Source: G965261055 sp965261055 [NCBI: Fibrobacteria bacterium] (lineage in GTDB: Bacteria; Fibrobacterota; Fibrobacteria; UBA11236). Taken from it: a stretch of 64,000 nucleotides of DNA. Shown one piece after another: positions 55,888-64,000 of the stretch (position 1 is the first letter of the stretch; each line of letters opens with the position of its first letter). A program made the translations under genes and the position numbers. Under the pieces are notes generated by a model. That model was given only the letters and a program-made list of their open reading frames with translations. It had not been told where the DNA came from and searched no databases. The stretch is from NCBI GenBank assembly GCA_965261055.1, contig OZ253440.1:496001-560000 (forward strand). Reading direction: 5' to 3'.

Positions 55888-58206
55888 ATGAATTTATTAA
55901 AGGGAAATTCAATTTATGAAAAAATAAACTTATTTGTCTTTATGGTTTTTTCTATATGTTTCTTTGCTTGTTCTTCTGATGAAAATAAAAAAATTTAAAA
56001 CAAACATCTTATTCTAAGAGTATTTCCTGTCAAGAATGCCATATAGAAGAGTATCAACAATGGCTTGATTCTGATCATAAAAAGGCAATGGAACGCTACT
56101 TCAATTACAGTTCTTGCTGACTTTGATAGTACAGTTTATACCAATTACGGTACAGTGTATACTTTTTTTTAAAAGACTCTACTTTTTGGATTAAATTACA
56201 AAAAGATACCCTTGCTCCTGAATTTTTTGAAATAAAGTACACATTTGGATATAGTCCATTACAACAATATTTAATTGAATTTGAAAAAGGAAAATTACAA
56301 ATTTTAAATATTGCTTGGGATATTCCAAAAAAGAAATGGTATAATGTATCTTCTAATCAAGAACTTTCTGAAACAGATTGGTATCATTGGAAGCAAGGAG
56401 GTCAGACTTGGAATCATGCTTGTGCAGAATGCCATTCTACAAATTTATTAAAAAACTATGATTTTAAAGAAAAGAATTATCATACTTCTTATGAAGAAAT
56501 AAATGTGGCCTGCGAAGCTTACCATGGACCAAGTCAAAAACATGTTCACTTAATGCAGAAAACTAAATTTGATTGGAAACCATTCAGTGATTCTTCTTTT
56601 ACAAAATTTGGTTTGACCAGAAATTTTCATATTGTAGATCGTCAAAAACAAGTTGAAAATTATGCCCGTTGCCATTCAAAGCGTACTCGTATTACTCAAA
56701 AAGAAAAATGGGATGGCATTTATCTCAATCATTATCAACCTGTCTTTTTAAATTATCCAGAGTATCATTATGACGGTCAAATTAATGAAAAATTTTATGT
56801 ATATGGTTCTTTTTTACAAAGTAAAATGTATCAAAAAGGAGTTGTATGTACCAATTGTCATAATCCACATAGCAATAAAATAAAATTTGAAGGAAATCAA
56901 TTGTGTACGCAATGTCATAATCCGCAGAATAAAAAATATAATTTTATTAAAGAGTATGATTCTCCTCAACATCATAATCATTCTCCTAACTCTAGTGGAT
57001 CTCAATGTATTAATTGTCATATGCCTGGAAAAACTTACATGGGAATTGATTTTAGAAGAGATCATAGTTTTTCTATTCCTAATCCAAAATTATCAAGTAA
57101 AATAAATAGTTCTAATGCTTGTAATCAATGTCACCAAAATCGAACCAGTCAATGGAAGAATGAACAATTTAAAAATTGGTACCCGAAAAATGATAAAGAA
57201 ACGAAGAGTTATGGAGAAATTTTATACAATTTTTCAAATAATAGGTCAGATAAAAAAAATAATTGATTTAATTAAGGATACAACAGTAGCTTCATTTATG
57301 AGAGCATCCGCCTTAGCTGAAATAGCGACACAAAGTATTCCCATACCTTTAAATGATATTATACTTCATTCTTAAAAAATAAAGATGCATTTATTCGTTT
57401 TGCGGTAATGTTATGTTGGCCAATACTTAATGTTTCTGTAAAAATAAAAAATGTTTCTCTTTTAATTTCTTTACTAGATGATCCGATTCGTTTAGTGTGC
57501 ATTCAAGCAGTTAAACATATTGGTTCAAAAATCAAACATACATTATCTAAGAAACAAAAAAAAATTGTTTACCCAAGCAAAAAAAGAACTAGTGAATTAT
57601 TTTTTGGAACATCAAGATACTCCTAACGGATTGTATCAGAATGGATTATATCATCAAAATCAAAATCAAAATGACTTAGCTAAGCAGTATTATTTCAAGT
57701 CATTAGAGTTGGATAGTCTTTTTGAATTTCCTAAAGTTAATTTAGCTCATATTTATTCAAATCAAAATCAAGTAGATTCTGCAATTTATTATTTGACAGA
57801 AGTCATAGAATCATCCCCCCAATATACGGCAGGTTTTAATTCTTTAGGTTTGCTTTATGCTCAAAAACAAGATTGGAGTAGTGCTATTCATTATTTGAAA
57901 CAAGCTTATTCTTTAAATTATGATTTAAAAACTCTTTGTAATTTATCGTTAGCTTATCAAAATAATAATGATTTGGATAATACTCAAAAACATTTTTTAA
58001 TAGGTTTAAAGCAGGATCCTAAAAATGTTAAATTTCTGAATGCTATAGCGATTTTCTATGCACAACAAGAAGAATGGGGACTTGCTAAGAATTTTGCTGA
58101 AAATTTATTGACTCTTGAACCAACTAATCAAAGTTACAGATAGTTAGTTTCTTTTATTGCACAGAGATTTTTAAAAGAACAAAAAATAAAGAAAGAGAAA
58201 CAATAA
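55888..58206 (+). pseudogene. Broken multihaem cytochrome c-TPR lipoprotein
   Basis: Remnant of a periplasmic multihaem cytochrome fused to TPR repeats. It starts with a lipoprotein signal (SICFFACSSDE). Haem sites in order: CQECH, CAECH, CEAYH (second Cys lost, 56520-56522), YARCH (first Cys lost, 56661-56663), then CTNCH, CTQCH, CINCH and CNQCH. TPR repeats follow at about 57,600-58,140 (NGLYHQNQNQNDLAKQYYFK and others). Stops and frameshifts separate the pieces, and a TAG at 58141 precedes a tail in the same frame to 58206. The fused architecture is known from uncharacterised electron-transfer proteins; this copy is dead. Confidence 0.85.
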
Positions 58207-58435
58207 AGTTCACTTGTTACAAAAAAGAAGAAGAAAACTATACATTAAATGAGTACGAATTTTGGAGGCTTAATATTATTGTTATGCTAAAAGTATTAAT
58301 GTTATAGATTTTTTTCTATCGTAATATTAGTTGTACAATAGTTTTTTTGACAAAATTCTGTTAATAGAACAATTAAAATCAATATATCTTTGTGTCTTGT
58401 TTGTTTGTAGAGTAGATAAAAGTATATTTGGATTA

Positions 58436-59878
58436 ATGTTTCAATTTGATCATAGTTATTCTCGCTTATCATCTAAACTTTATACAAAAGTATCTCCTGT
58501 TCCAGTAGAAGCACCCAAACTTGTTATTTTTAATCAAAATTTAGCGAATGAGATGGGAATAAATTATTCTAAAATAGATTCTCAAACACGGCTGAAGATT
58601 TTTAGTGGCAATCAATTACCACTGAATGCTCTGCCTTTAGCTCAAGCTTATGCGGGACATCAGTTTGGACATTTTACAGTGTTAGGCGATGGTCGAGTTA
58701 TTCTATTAGGTGAACACTTAACATTGAACAAAAAACGATACGACATTCAATTAAAAGGTTCTGGAAAAACACCCTACTCTCGTAGAGGTGATGGTCGAGC
58801 TGCTTTAAAGCCAATGTTAAGAGAGTATCTGATGAGTGAAGCAATGTTTGGACTTGGAATTCCGACAACTCGTGGTTTAGCGGTAACGACAACAGGTGAA
58901 GATATTTATCGAGAAACTCCTCTTCCAGGAGCCATTTTAACTCGAGTCGCTAGTTCACATATTCGAATTGGAACTTTTGAATACATTGCTTTAAAGCAAA
59001 ATAAAGATTTATTAAAAAGCTTTTTAAGCTATACCATCAAGAGGCATTTTCCAGAATGTATTAAGGTTGAAAACCAAGCTTTCGAATTTTTGAAAGCGGT
59101 TTCCCAAAAGCAAATAAACTTAATAGTAAATTGGATGAGAGTTGGTTTTATTCACGGAGTCATGAATACAGATAACGTATCAATTTGTGCAGAAACGATT
59201 GACTATGGACCTTGTGCTTTTATGGATCATTACGACCCAATGACTGTTTTTAGTTCTATTGATTATCATGGACGTTATTCTTTTGGCAATCAACCTAAAA
59301 TAGCTCAATGGAATTTGGATCGTTTAGCGAAAGTACTTTTACCTTTAATTGATTTTAACCAACAAAAAGCAATGGAGATGGCAAAAGATGTAATAGAAAA
59401 ATTTTCTGTTACCTATGAAAACCAATGGTTTTCTATGATGAAACAAAAATTAGGTCTGTTAGGTGATGATAATGGAGATAGTATATTAATAAAAGATTTA
59501 CTAGAATGGATGTTTAAAGTTAAAGCAGACTACACTAATGTTTTTCAAGCCTTAAAAGAGAAGTCGTTGACTAATACAAAATTTGATGAAGATGATCGTT
59601 TTCGAATTTGGTATCAAGCTTGGCAAAAACGTATCTGTCGAGATAAGAATTCAATGGAAGATTCTTTTAGTCTAATGCACAAGGTTAATCCTGAGATTAT
59701 TCCTAGGAATCATAAAGTAGAAGAAGTTTTAAATGCTGCTGAAAACTTTGACTTAAAGCCTTTCCATAAGTTTTTAAAAGTTTTACAAAACCCTTATGAA
59801 GAAAAAAGTCAATTTAAGGATTATCAAAAGCCTCGATCCTTAGAAGAAGAGTCATATCGTACTTTTTGTGGAACATGA
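58436..59878 (+). CDS. selO: Protein adenylyltransferase SelO (YdiU family)
   Basis: Pseudokinase-fold enzyme that transfers AMP to Ser/Thr/Tyr of target proteins, linked to redox stress. I start at the ATG at 58436 (480 residues), which gives the family N-terminus FDHSYSRLSSKLYTKVSP; the frame opens earlier but the extra leader is not family-like. Conserved text includes PLAQAYAGHQFGHF, LGDGRVILLGE, DIQLKGSGKTPYSRRGDGRA, HGVMNTDNVS and DYGPCAFMDHYDP, and the C-terminus YRTFCGT with cysteine (not selenocysteine). Intact between dead genes and a terminator. Confidence 0.95.
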   Translation: MFQFDHSYSRLSSKLYTKVSPVPVEAPKLVIFNQNLANEMGINYSKIDSQTRLKIFSGNQLPLNALPLAQAYAGHQFGHFTVLGDGRVILLGEHLTLNKKRYDIQLKGSGKTPYSRRGDGRAALKPMLREYLMSEAMFGLGIPTTRGLAVTTTGEDIYRETPLPGAILTRVASSHIRIGTFEYIALKQNKDLLKSFLSYTIKRHFPECIKVENQAFEFLKAVSQKQINLIVNWMRVGFIHGVMNTDNVSICAETIDYGPCAFMDHYDPMTVFSSIDYHGRYSFGNQPKIAQWNLDRLAKVLLPLIDFNQQKAMEMAKDVIEKFSVTYENQWFSMMKQKLGLLGDDNGDSILIKDLLEWMFKVKADYTNVFQALKEKSLTNTKFDEDDRFRIWYQAWQKRICRDKNSMEDSFSLMHKVNPEIIPRNHKVEEVLNAAENFDLKPFHKFLKVLQNPYEEKSQFKDYQKPRSLEEESYRTFCGT

Positions 59879-59998
59879 ATTTAATCTGAGTTAAAGTTAA
59901 AAGTTATACTTCAACATTATGTGAATAACTAAAATGATTTTTTAATAATCAATAGGACAGGTACCAAAAGACCAAAAGATAAAATTTTCTCAAAAATA

Positions 59999-60031
59999 AA
60001 AAAGGCTCTCTTCTAAAAAAGAGAGCCTTTT
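59999..60031. terminator. Bidirectional intrinsic terminator
   Basis: A 12-bp stem (AAAGGCTCTCTT with AAGAGAGCCTTT, 6-base loop) flanked by A and T runs. It lies between convergent selO and the minus-strand gene ending at 60063, so it can serve both. Confidence 0.85.
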
Positions 60032-60062
60032 AAAACGGTTTAGCTTGGGCTATAAAATAATA

Positions 60063-60665
60063 TTAAATAGTATTTGGTTGAAGCGAGAGACTAAATTTAT
60101 ATTCTTTAGGATTATAAATTAAGTATCCTACTGAGTTATCTTCAAAAACGACTTCAAAAGCACTTGTTTCTGTAGGCTCATCAACAGGAAGAGTCAATGT
60201 TCCTGTTGTACTTCCGTTGTCAAGATTACCACCTTCAATAAACATACTGATAGATACATTTTCTTGTTCTGATAATTCTTCAAAGTTAAAATTGGAATAA
60301 TAAAGAGTCATACCAACAACATCCGAACTCTCTGGAGCTTTAAAAATCCAGAGATATTCTGCTATATTAGGATTGTCGGGGTTTCCTTTAATATAAAAGT
60401 AAGAAGTATCACCATTAATTATTAGTTCTTCAAAAGTTACAATTGTATCAATATTTATCTCATTCCTTAGATCGTTTACATTAAGGTAGCTTACATTGGA
60501 GTATACGAGAAAACTAGAGGTAACCGAATCTAAATCCCCCAACGAACCTGAATCAACTAAAAATAATCCCTCTTTGATACTATCTTTTGTAGAAACTTTT
60601 AAAATAACATCCCGAGACCAAATAGCTGTAGTAAATAAAATAATTAAAAATAAAAGTTTTTTCAT
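60063..60665 (-). CDS. Secreted protein of unknown function
   Basis: A 200-residue protein with a signal peptide (MKKLLFLIILFTTAIWSRD). The rest is acidic and beta-rich, with no cysteine or catalytic motif I recognise. Text such as VGMTLYYSNFNFEEL and GTLTLPVDEPTETSAFEVVF suggests an all-beta fold. It follows a small lipoprotein gene on the same strand after 17 bases and ends at a terminator, so the two form an operon. Function unknown. Confidence 0.7.
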   Translation of the reverse strand: MKKLLFLIILFTTAIWSRDVILKVSTKDSIKEGLFLVDSGSLGDLDSVTSSFLVYSNVSYLNVNDLRNEINIDTIVTFEELIINGDTSYFYIKGNPDNPNIAEYLWIFKAPESSDVVGMTLYYSNFNFEELSEQENVSISMFIEGGNLDNGSTTGTLTLPVDEPTETSAFEVVFEDNSVGYLIYNPKEYKFSLSLQPNTI

Positions 60666-60682
60666 TTTCCTTCCTTCTTTGA

Positions 60683-60835
60683 TTAATTTGAATTATTTGT
60701 AATAAATCTTGCACTGGTACTAATTCCATTTAGCTTATCAGCAATTGTTTCCGTAGTCGTTGGGTCAAATCTATCACAACCCACAAAAAGAACGAACAAA
60801 AAAATGCCCAAACCTAAAAAATTTTCCTTCTTCAC
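60683..60835 (-). CDS. Small lipoprotein (50 aa)
   Basis: A 50-residue lipoprotein starting with GTG: MKKENFLGLGIFLFVLFVGC, with lipobox FVGC at Cys20 and a short polar tail ending FITNNSN. A strong ribosome site (GGAGG, 4 bases before GTG) and the clear lipobox make it convincing despite its size. It is the first gene of a two-gene operon with the secreted protein at 60063-60665. Function unknown. Confidence 0.7.
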   Translation of the reverse strand: MKKENFLGLGIFLFVLFVGCDRFDPTTTETIADKLNGISTSARFITNNSN

Positions 60836-60929
60836 AAAACCTCCATTTTTATACTAGGTATTAAAATGTAGTAAATTTTTCAATAGTTCAATAGTTATCG
60901 TATATATTCTAAAGAGATTATCTTTTTAG

Positions 60930-60958
60930 TTGTCAAACAAAATGACAAAAACTACTTT
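60930..60958 (+). promoter_or_regulatory. Probable promoter of tRNA-Ser
   Basis: TTGTCA (60930-60935) and TACTTT (60953-60958) with a 17-base spacer, ending 14 bases before the tRNA. The -35 is part of a dyad, TTGTCA-7 bases-TGACAA, that could also be an operator. Confidence 0.5.
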
Positions 60959-60972
60959 TGGTTCACCTTGTT

Positions 60973-61056
60973 GGAGGATTAGGCTAATTGGTAAGTCAGC
61001 GGTCTTGAAAACCGCCACCGCAAGGTTTGGGGGTTCGAGTCCCTCATCCTCCGCCA
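60973..61056 (+). tRNA. tRNA-Ser (anticodon TGA)
   Basis: Acceptor GGAGGAT pairs with ATCCTCC. The anticodon stem GCGGT/ACCGC encloses CTTGAAA with anticodon TGA. A long variable arm (ACCGCAAGGTTT) is present as expected for Ser. The T-loop is TTCGAGT, the discriminator G, and CCA is encoded. Confidence 0.95.
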
Positions 61057-61213
61057 AACATTCTTTTTTTTAATCATATTTTTAATCATATATTTCTTTT
61101 TAAAATCCGCTCTTCTTTCGGAACAACTTTCATACTTTCTTGTTACCTTTCACGATGTCTTTTAACTACAATTTTAATTTATTAAAGTTAGCCTCACTTT
61201 AACCTTTCTTTCA

Positions 61214-62452
61214 ATGAAATTTACAGAACTTAATATTATTCCTCCTATCCTTGATGCAATTAAAGACAAGAATTATTCTAAAGCAACTTCCATTCAAGAA
61301 AAAGCCATTCCTTTTATTTTAAATCACAGAGATGTTTTAGGATGTGCACAAACTGGGACTGGGAAAACTGCAGCTTTTGCCATCCCAATCATTCAAAAAA
61401 TTTCAAAACAGATAAAAAAACAGTCTCGTAAGAGTTCTATGCCGGTCTCTTTAATCCTGACCCCTACCAGAGAATTAGCAATTCAAATTAATGATAATAT
61501 CCTACAATACAGTAAATACACTAAAGTAAAACACACTGTTATTTTTGGTGGTGTAAAACAATTTAATCAAGTAAAAGTCCTTCAAAAAGGTTTAGATATT
61601 TTAGTTGCAACACCAGGAAGATTACTTGATTTAATTTCTCAAAATATTATTAATTTGAATCAAATCGAAATTTTTGTTTTAGATGAAGCAGATCGTATGT
61701 TAGACATGGGATTTATCAATGATATTAAAAAGGTTCTTAACTTATTACCACAGCAACGACAGTCTCTTTTCTTTTCAGCAACAATGCCTCAAAATATTTT
61801 AGAACTTTCTAAGCAAATTCTAAATGATCCTGAAAAAATTGAAATAACACCTATTTCATCAACTGCTGAAAGTATTAAACAACATCTATACTACACAAAT
61901 AAATCCACCAAAAGAAATGTTTTATTACACATTCTTGAAAATCCAGACATTAATCCTGTATTAGTTTTCTGCCAAACTAAACACGGTTGTGATAAACTCA
62001 TTCGCTTTTTACATCAAAACAATATTACAGCCTCTACAATTCATGGTAATAAATCACAAAATCATAGACAACGAGCTCTTCTACAGTTTAAATCAAATGA
62101 AATCCGAGTTCTTGTCGCTACAGATATTGCTGCTAGAGGGATTGATATTAAAAAACTTAAATATGTTATTAACTATGAAATTCCAAATATCTCTGAAACT
62201 TATGTTCACAGAATCGGACGCTCTGGTAGAGCTGGAGAAGTTGGTTTTTCAATCTCAATTTCTGAACCAGAAGAAAATATTTTTATTCGGGATATTGAAA
62301 ATTTAATTAAACAAAAAATGAATGTTATTATTGAAAATCCTTTTCCTCAAACGGATAAATCTATGAGTCTGGCTCAGAGAAAAGAACTAAATAAGGAAAA
62401 ACAACTTAAAAAACAAGCTTTTTTCGCTAACCGCAAAAAAATTGCTAATTAA
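61214..62452 (+). CDS. DEAD-box RNA helicase (RhlE type)
   Basis: ATP-dependent RNA helicase for ribosome assembly or RNA turnover. The 412 residues carry the Q-motif region FTELNIIPPI...TSIQEKAIP, motif I AQTGTGKTAA, motif Ia PTRELA, motif II DEAD, motif III SAT, motif V ATDIAARGID and motif VI HRIGRSGR. The short lysine-rich C-terminal tail is typical of RhlE. The 250 bases downstream contain only the tail of the DinB-like relic read from the other strand. Confidence 0.94.
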   Translation: MKFTELNIIPPILDAIKDKNYSKATSIQEKAIPFILNHRDVLGCAQTGTGKTAAFAIPIIQKISKQIKKQSRKSSMPVSLILTPTRELAIQINDNILQYSKYTKVKHTVIFGGVKQFNQVKVLQKGLDILVATPGRLLDLISQNIINLNQIEIFVLDEADRMLDMGFINDIKKVLNLLPQQRQSLFFSATMPQNILELSKQILNDPEKIEITPISSTAESIKQHLYYTNKSTKRNVLLHILENPDINPVLVFCQTKHGCDKLIRFLHQNNITASTIHGNKSQNHRQRALLQFKSNEIRVLVATDIAARGIDIKKLKYVINYEIPNISETYVHRIGRSGRAGEVGFSISISEPEENIFIRDIENLIKQKMNVIIENPFPQTDKSMSLAQRKELNKEKQLKKQAFFANRKKIAN

Positions 62453-62509
62453 GTTAAACTAAAAACATTTAAATCTTAAATGAAAAAAACATTACTTTAA
62501 TTTTGATTT

Positions 62510-62920
62510 AATCTGTTTAATCGTATTTAATGCATCATCTCATGAATATTATTAAACTGAAAAACATTTCCTATTGTTCTTAGAACAATTCCCGCACTGG
62601 TTTTGTAATCTTAATAGTTATTAAAAACAGAAGTCTGTAAATCATAGTTTAATTCATTTATAAGTGTTATAAATGATTCCTCCACCTCTAACTTGATTAC
62701 ATTAAAGGGGTTTTTTCAGGAACTGTTCCTTTTTTATAAAGTTCCAATATAGTCCCTCAATTTTTATAGGTTGTGAAGCTAATTTATAACAAAGAATTTG
62801 TTGCGTAACCAGCAAATGCATAAAGTTCCAAAAAATATTGTTATTGTGACCTTTTGCTACTTGGTATATCTGCTCTAGTGTCAAATCTTTAATTTGATTT
62901 AAAATGCTCTCACGAATCAT
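62510..62920 (-). pseudogene. Decayed DinB-like four-helix protein
   Basis: The first part (62920 to 62702) reads MIRESILNQIKDLTLEQIYQ, then NNNIFWNFMHLLVTQQILCY and stops. Continuing on the same strand in another frame is VEESFITLINELNYDLQTSV, a stop, then YKTSAGIVLRTIGNVFQFNN and IHEMMH, which is the second half of the DinB_2 pattern (NNxxWxxxHL...SxGxxLxxxxxxxxFNxxHExxH). At least one frameshift and two stops break it. An upstream ATG at 62953 is less likely. DinB_2 proteins are metal-binding with varied roles. Confidence 0.6.
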
Positions 62921-62974
62921 TTTTAAAACTTCTATTTCAAATATATATAACATAATTATATTTCCAATATAAAA

Positions 62975-63709
62975 TTATAAAGTTGCGTTTGAATAATACT
63001 CTTTAACAAATAGATTTTTACTTTTCTTAAGCTCATCCATACTACCCAAAAAAGCAATTTTACCTGATTTTAACATTGCGATACGCGTAGCAATTATATT
63101 TGTACTAATCAGATCATGAGTAACTACAATACTTGTAATACTTAACTCATTTTGAAGTTTTAAAATTAAAAGATTAATCTTACTTGCTGTAATTGGATCA
63201 AGTCCTGTTGTTGGCTCATCATAAAGTAAAATTTTTGGTTTTAACACGATAGAACGAGCAAGACCAACTCTTTTCTTCATTCCCCCTGATAGCTCACTTG
63301 GCATTTTTTTACAATGATGTTCACCAAGTTGAACTAACTCTAAACTTTCTATGGTCATTTTATAAAGTTCTTTTTCAGATAAATATGGTTTTTTTTCTCT
63401 TAATGGAAACTGAATGTTTTTTTCAACATTCAAAGAATCAAACAAGGCTGAATTTTGAAAAACAATACCCATATTTTCACGAGCTTCCTTTAAATTTTTA
63501 CTATATCCAATATCCCGTTGATTAATTAAAATTTGACCAGAAGAAGGCTTCATTAATCCTATACAATGCTTTAAAAATACAGATTTACCTTCACCACTTT
63601 TACCCATAATAGCTAAAACTTCTCCAGAATCAACTTGCAAATCTAAATGATCCAAAATCGTTTGATTTTTTAATTTTTTAACAACATTTTTAAATTCTAA
63701 TACAACCAT
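62975..63709 (-). CDS. mlaF: ABC transporter ATP-binding protein, MlaF-like
   Basis: ATPase of a Mla/MCE-type transporter that moves phospholipids between inner and outer membrane. The 244 residues contain Walker A GKSGEGKSVF (residue 36), the Q-loop region MGIVFQNSALFDSL (typical of MlaF), the signature LSGGMKKRVGLARSI and Walker B ILLYDEPTTGLDP. It lies one base after the MlaE-like permease gene on the same strand; the MCE-domain subunit MlaD is not visible. Confidence 0.9.
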   Translation of the reverse strand: MVVLEFKNVVKKLKNQTILDHLDLQVDSGEVLAIMGKSGEGKSVFLKHCIGLMKPSSGQILINQRDIGYSKNLKEARENMGIVFQNSALFDSLNVEKNIQFPLREKKPYLSEKELYKMTIESLELVQLGEHHCKKMPSELSGGMKKRVGLARSIVLKPKILLYDEPTTGLDPITASKINLLILKLQNELSITSIVVTHDLISTNIIATRIAMLKSGKIAFLGSMDELKKSKNLFVKEYYSNATL

Positions 63710-63710
63710 A

Positions 63711-64000
63711 TTAAATATCCAACATTAAAATATTAAGAACAAAATCAAAAATTAAAATTCCAATACTAGCTAAAACAACTGCTCTCATAGATGCCAAACC
63801 AATTCCTTTTGAACCTAAAGAAGATTTTAATCCACAATAATAACCTAAAACACTAATAACAATAGCAAAGGAAAAAACTTTAACAGTACCAATAAATAAA
63901 AAGTACGGTTTAAATAGCACTCTTAAACCATATACATATTTTTCATAGCTAACATCTAAAAAAACATAAGACTGTAAACCTCCAACTAACAAAGCAATCA
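63711..64000 (-). CDS. mlaE: MlaE-like permease, C-terminal part (cut by window end)
   Basis: Membrane subunit of the Mla/MCE transporter. The frame runs off the window end, so only about 95 C-terminal residues are seen of roughly 250. They show the family text ALLVGGLQSYVFLD, VKVFSFAIVISVLGYYCGLK and GSKGIGLASMRAVVLASIGI with two to three membrane spans. It is immediately followed by mlaF. Confidence 0.88.
   Translation of the reverse strand, partial: IALLVGGLQSYVFLDVSYEKYVYGLRVLFKPYFLFIGTVKVFSFAIVISVLGYYCGLKSSLGSKGIGLASMRAVVLASIGILIFDFVLNILMLDI

Noticed and set aside
59864-59878. Selenocysteine near the SelO C-terminus
   Set aside because: The codon in TFCGT is an ordinary cysteine codon and the TGA that follows is the true stop.
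1-64000. CRISPR array, prophage or restriction-modification system
   Set aside because: No regularly spaced repeats, cas genes, phage structural genes, methylases or integrases are visible.

Overview
The window is a strongly AT-rich chromosomal segment from a Gram-negative bacterium. Several families point to the Fibrobacteres-Chlorobi-Bacteroidetes/Marinimicrobia side of the tree: a DUF3127 protein, two DUF5683 proteins, a PorV-like outer-membrane protein, many lipoproteins, and a FlgD/Por-like C-terminal domain on a sulfatase. I cannot place it more precisely from sequence alone. The genes that work together are ordinary: ammonia assimilation (gltB, gltD), phosphate uptake (pstSCAB), EF-P with its lysine aminomutase, tRNA modification (tsaD, mnmA, mnmG, cmoB), DNA repair and uptake (uvrA, ruvC, comEC), the TCA cycle (acnB), futalosine menaquinone synthesis (mqnA), lipid transport (mlaF, mlaE) and three tRNAs (Pro, Glu, Ser).

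Layout. 1-5.8 kb: the end of gltB, gltD, tRNA-Pro, a decayed pgeF/yfiH and tRNA-Glu. 5.8-9.75 kb: a tight minus-strand operon ftsX - glutamine cyclotransferase - sulP - speD. 9.8-13.5 kb: tsaD, a decayed lipoprotein gene and two overlapping DUF5683 genes. 13.7-19.9 kb: trxB, pstSCAB with an attenuator-like hairpin after pstS, and divergent epmB-like/efp. 19.9-31.7 kb: an orphan solute-binding protein, cobA-mnmA, uvrA-cmoB, a PorV-like protein with a calcium-repeat lipoprotein, and acnB. 32.1-33.7 kb: a second sulP.

33.7-41.3 kb is the most unusual part. It holds four successive minus-strand copies, in different states of decay, of a two-gene cassette: a lipoprotein zinc metallopeptidase (HELAH) followed, with stop/start overlap, by a partner lipoprotein built from a module ending in a NQATEEAC-like motif. 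Only copy A looks fully intact. Its in-frame start codon is created by a 16-bp tandem duplication that is single in two other copies, so repeat number could switch the gene on and off. Copies A and B are almost identical over about 1.5 kb and then diverge sharply in the peptidase C-terminus and in the partner, as in polymorphic effector/partner systems. I recognise no named system here.

41.3-53.7 kb: small proteins, a MoeB/ThiF-type enzyme, DUF3127, an omega-like subunit, mnmG (no canonical start codon), dps, fluC, ruvC, comEC, a GH13 sucrose-phosphorylase-like enzyme, a low-molecular-weight phosphatase and mqnA. 53.9-58.2 kb: a dead sulfatase and a dead multihaem cytochrome/TPR gene. 58.4-64 kb: selO, a small lipoprotein operon, tRNA-Ser, an RhlE-type helicase, a DinB-like relic, mlaF and the end of mlaE.

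Broken genes are numerous (pgeF, VOC, DinB, TM2, sulfatase, cytochrome, lipoproteins), and short tandem duplications are scattered through the window. Together they suggest a genome that is losing genes and prone to slippage. All family calls come from reading motifs by eye; no searches were run.
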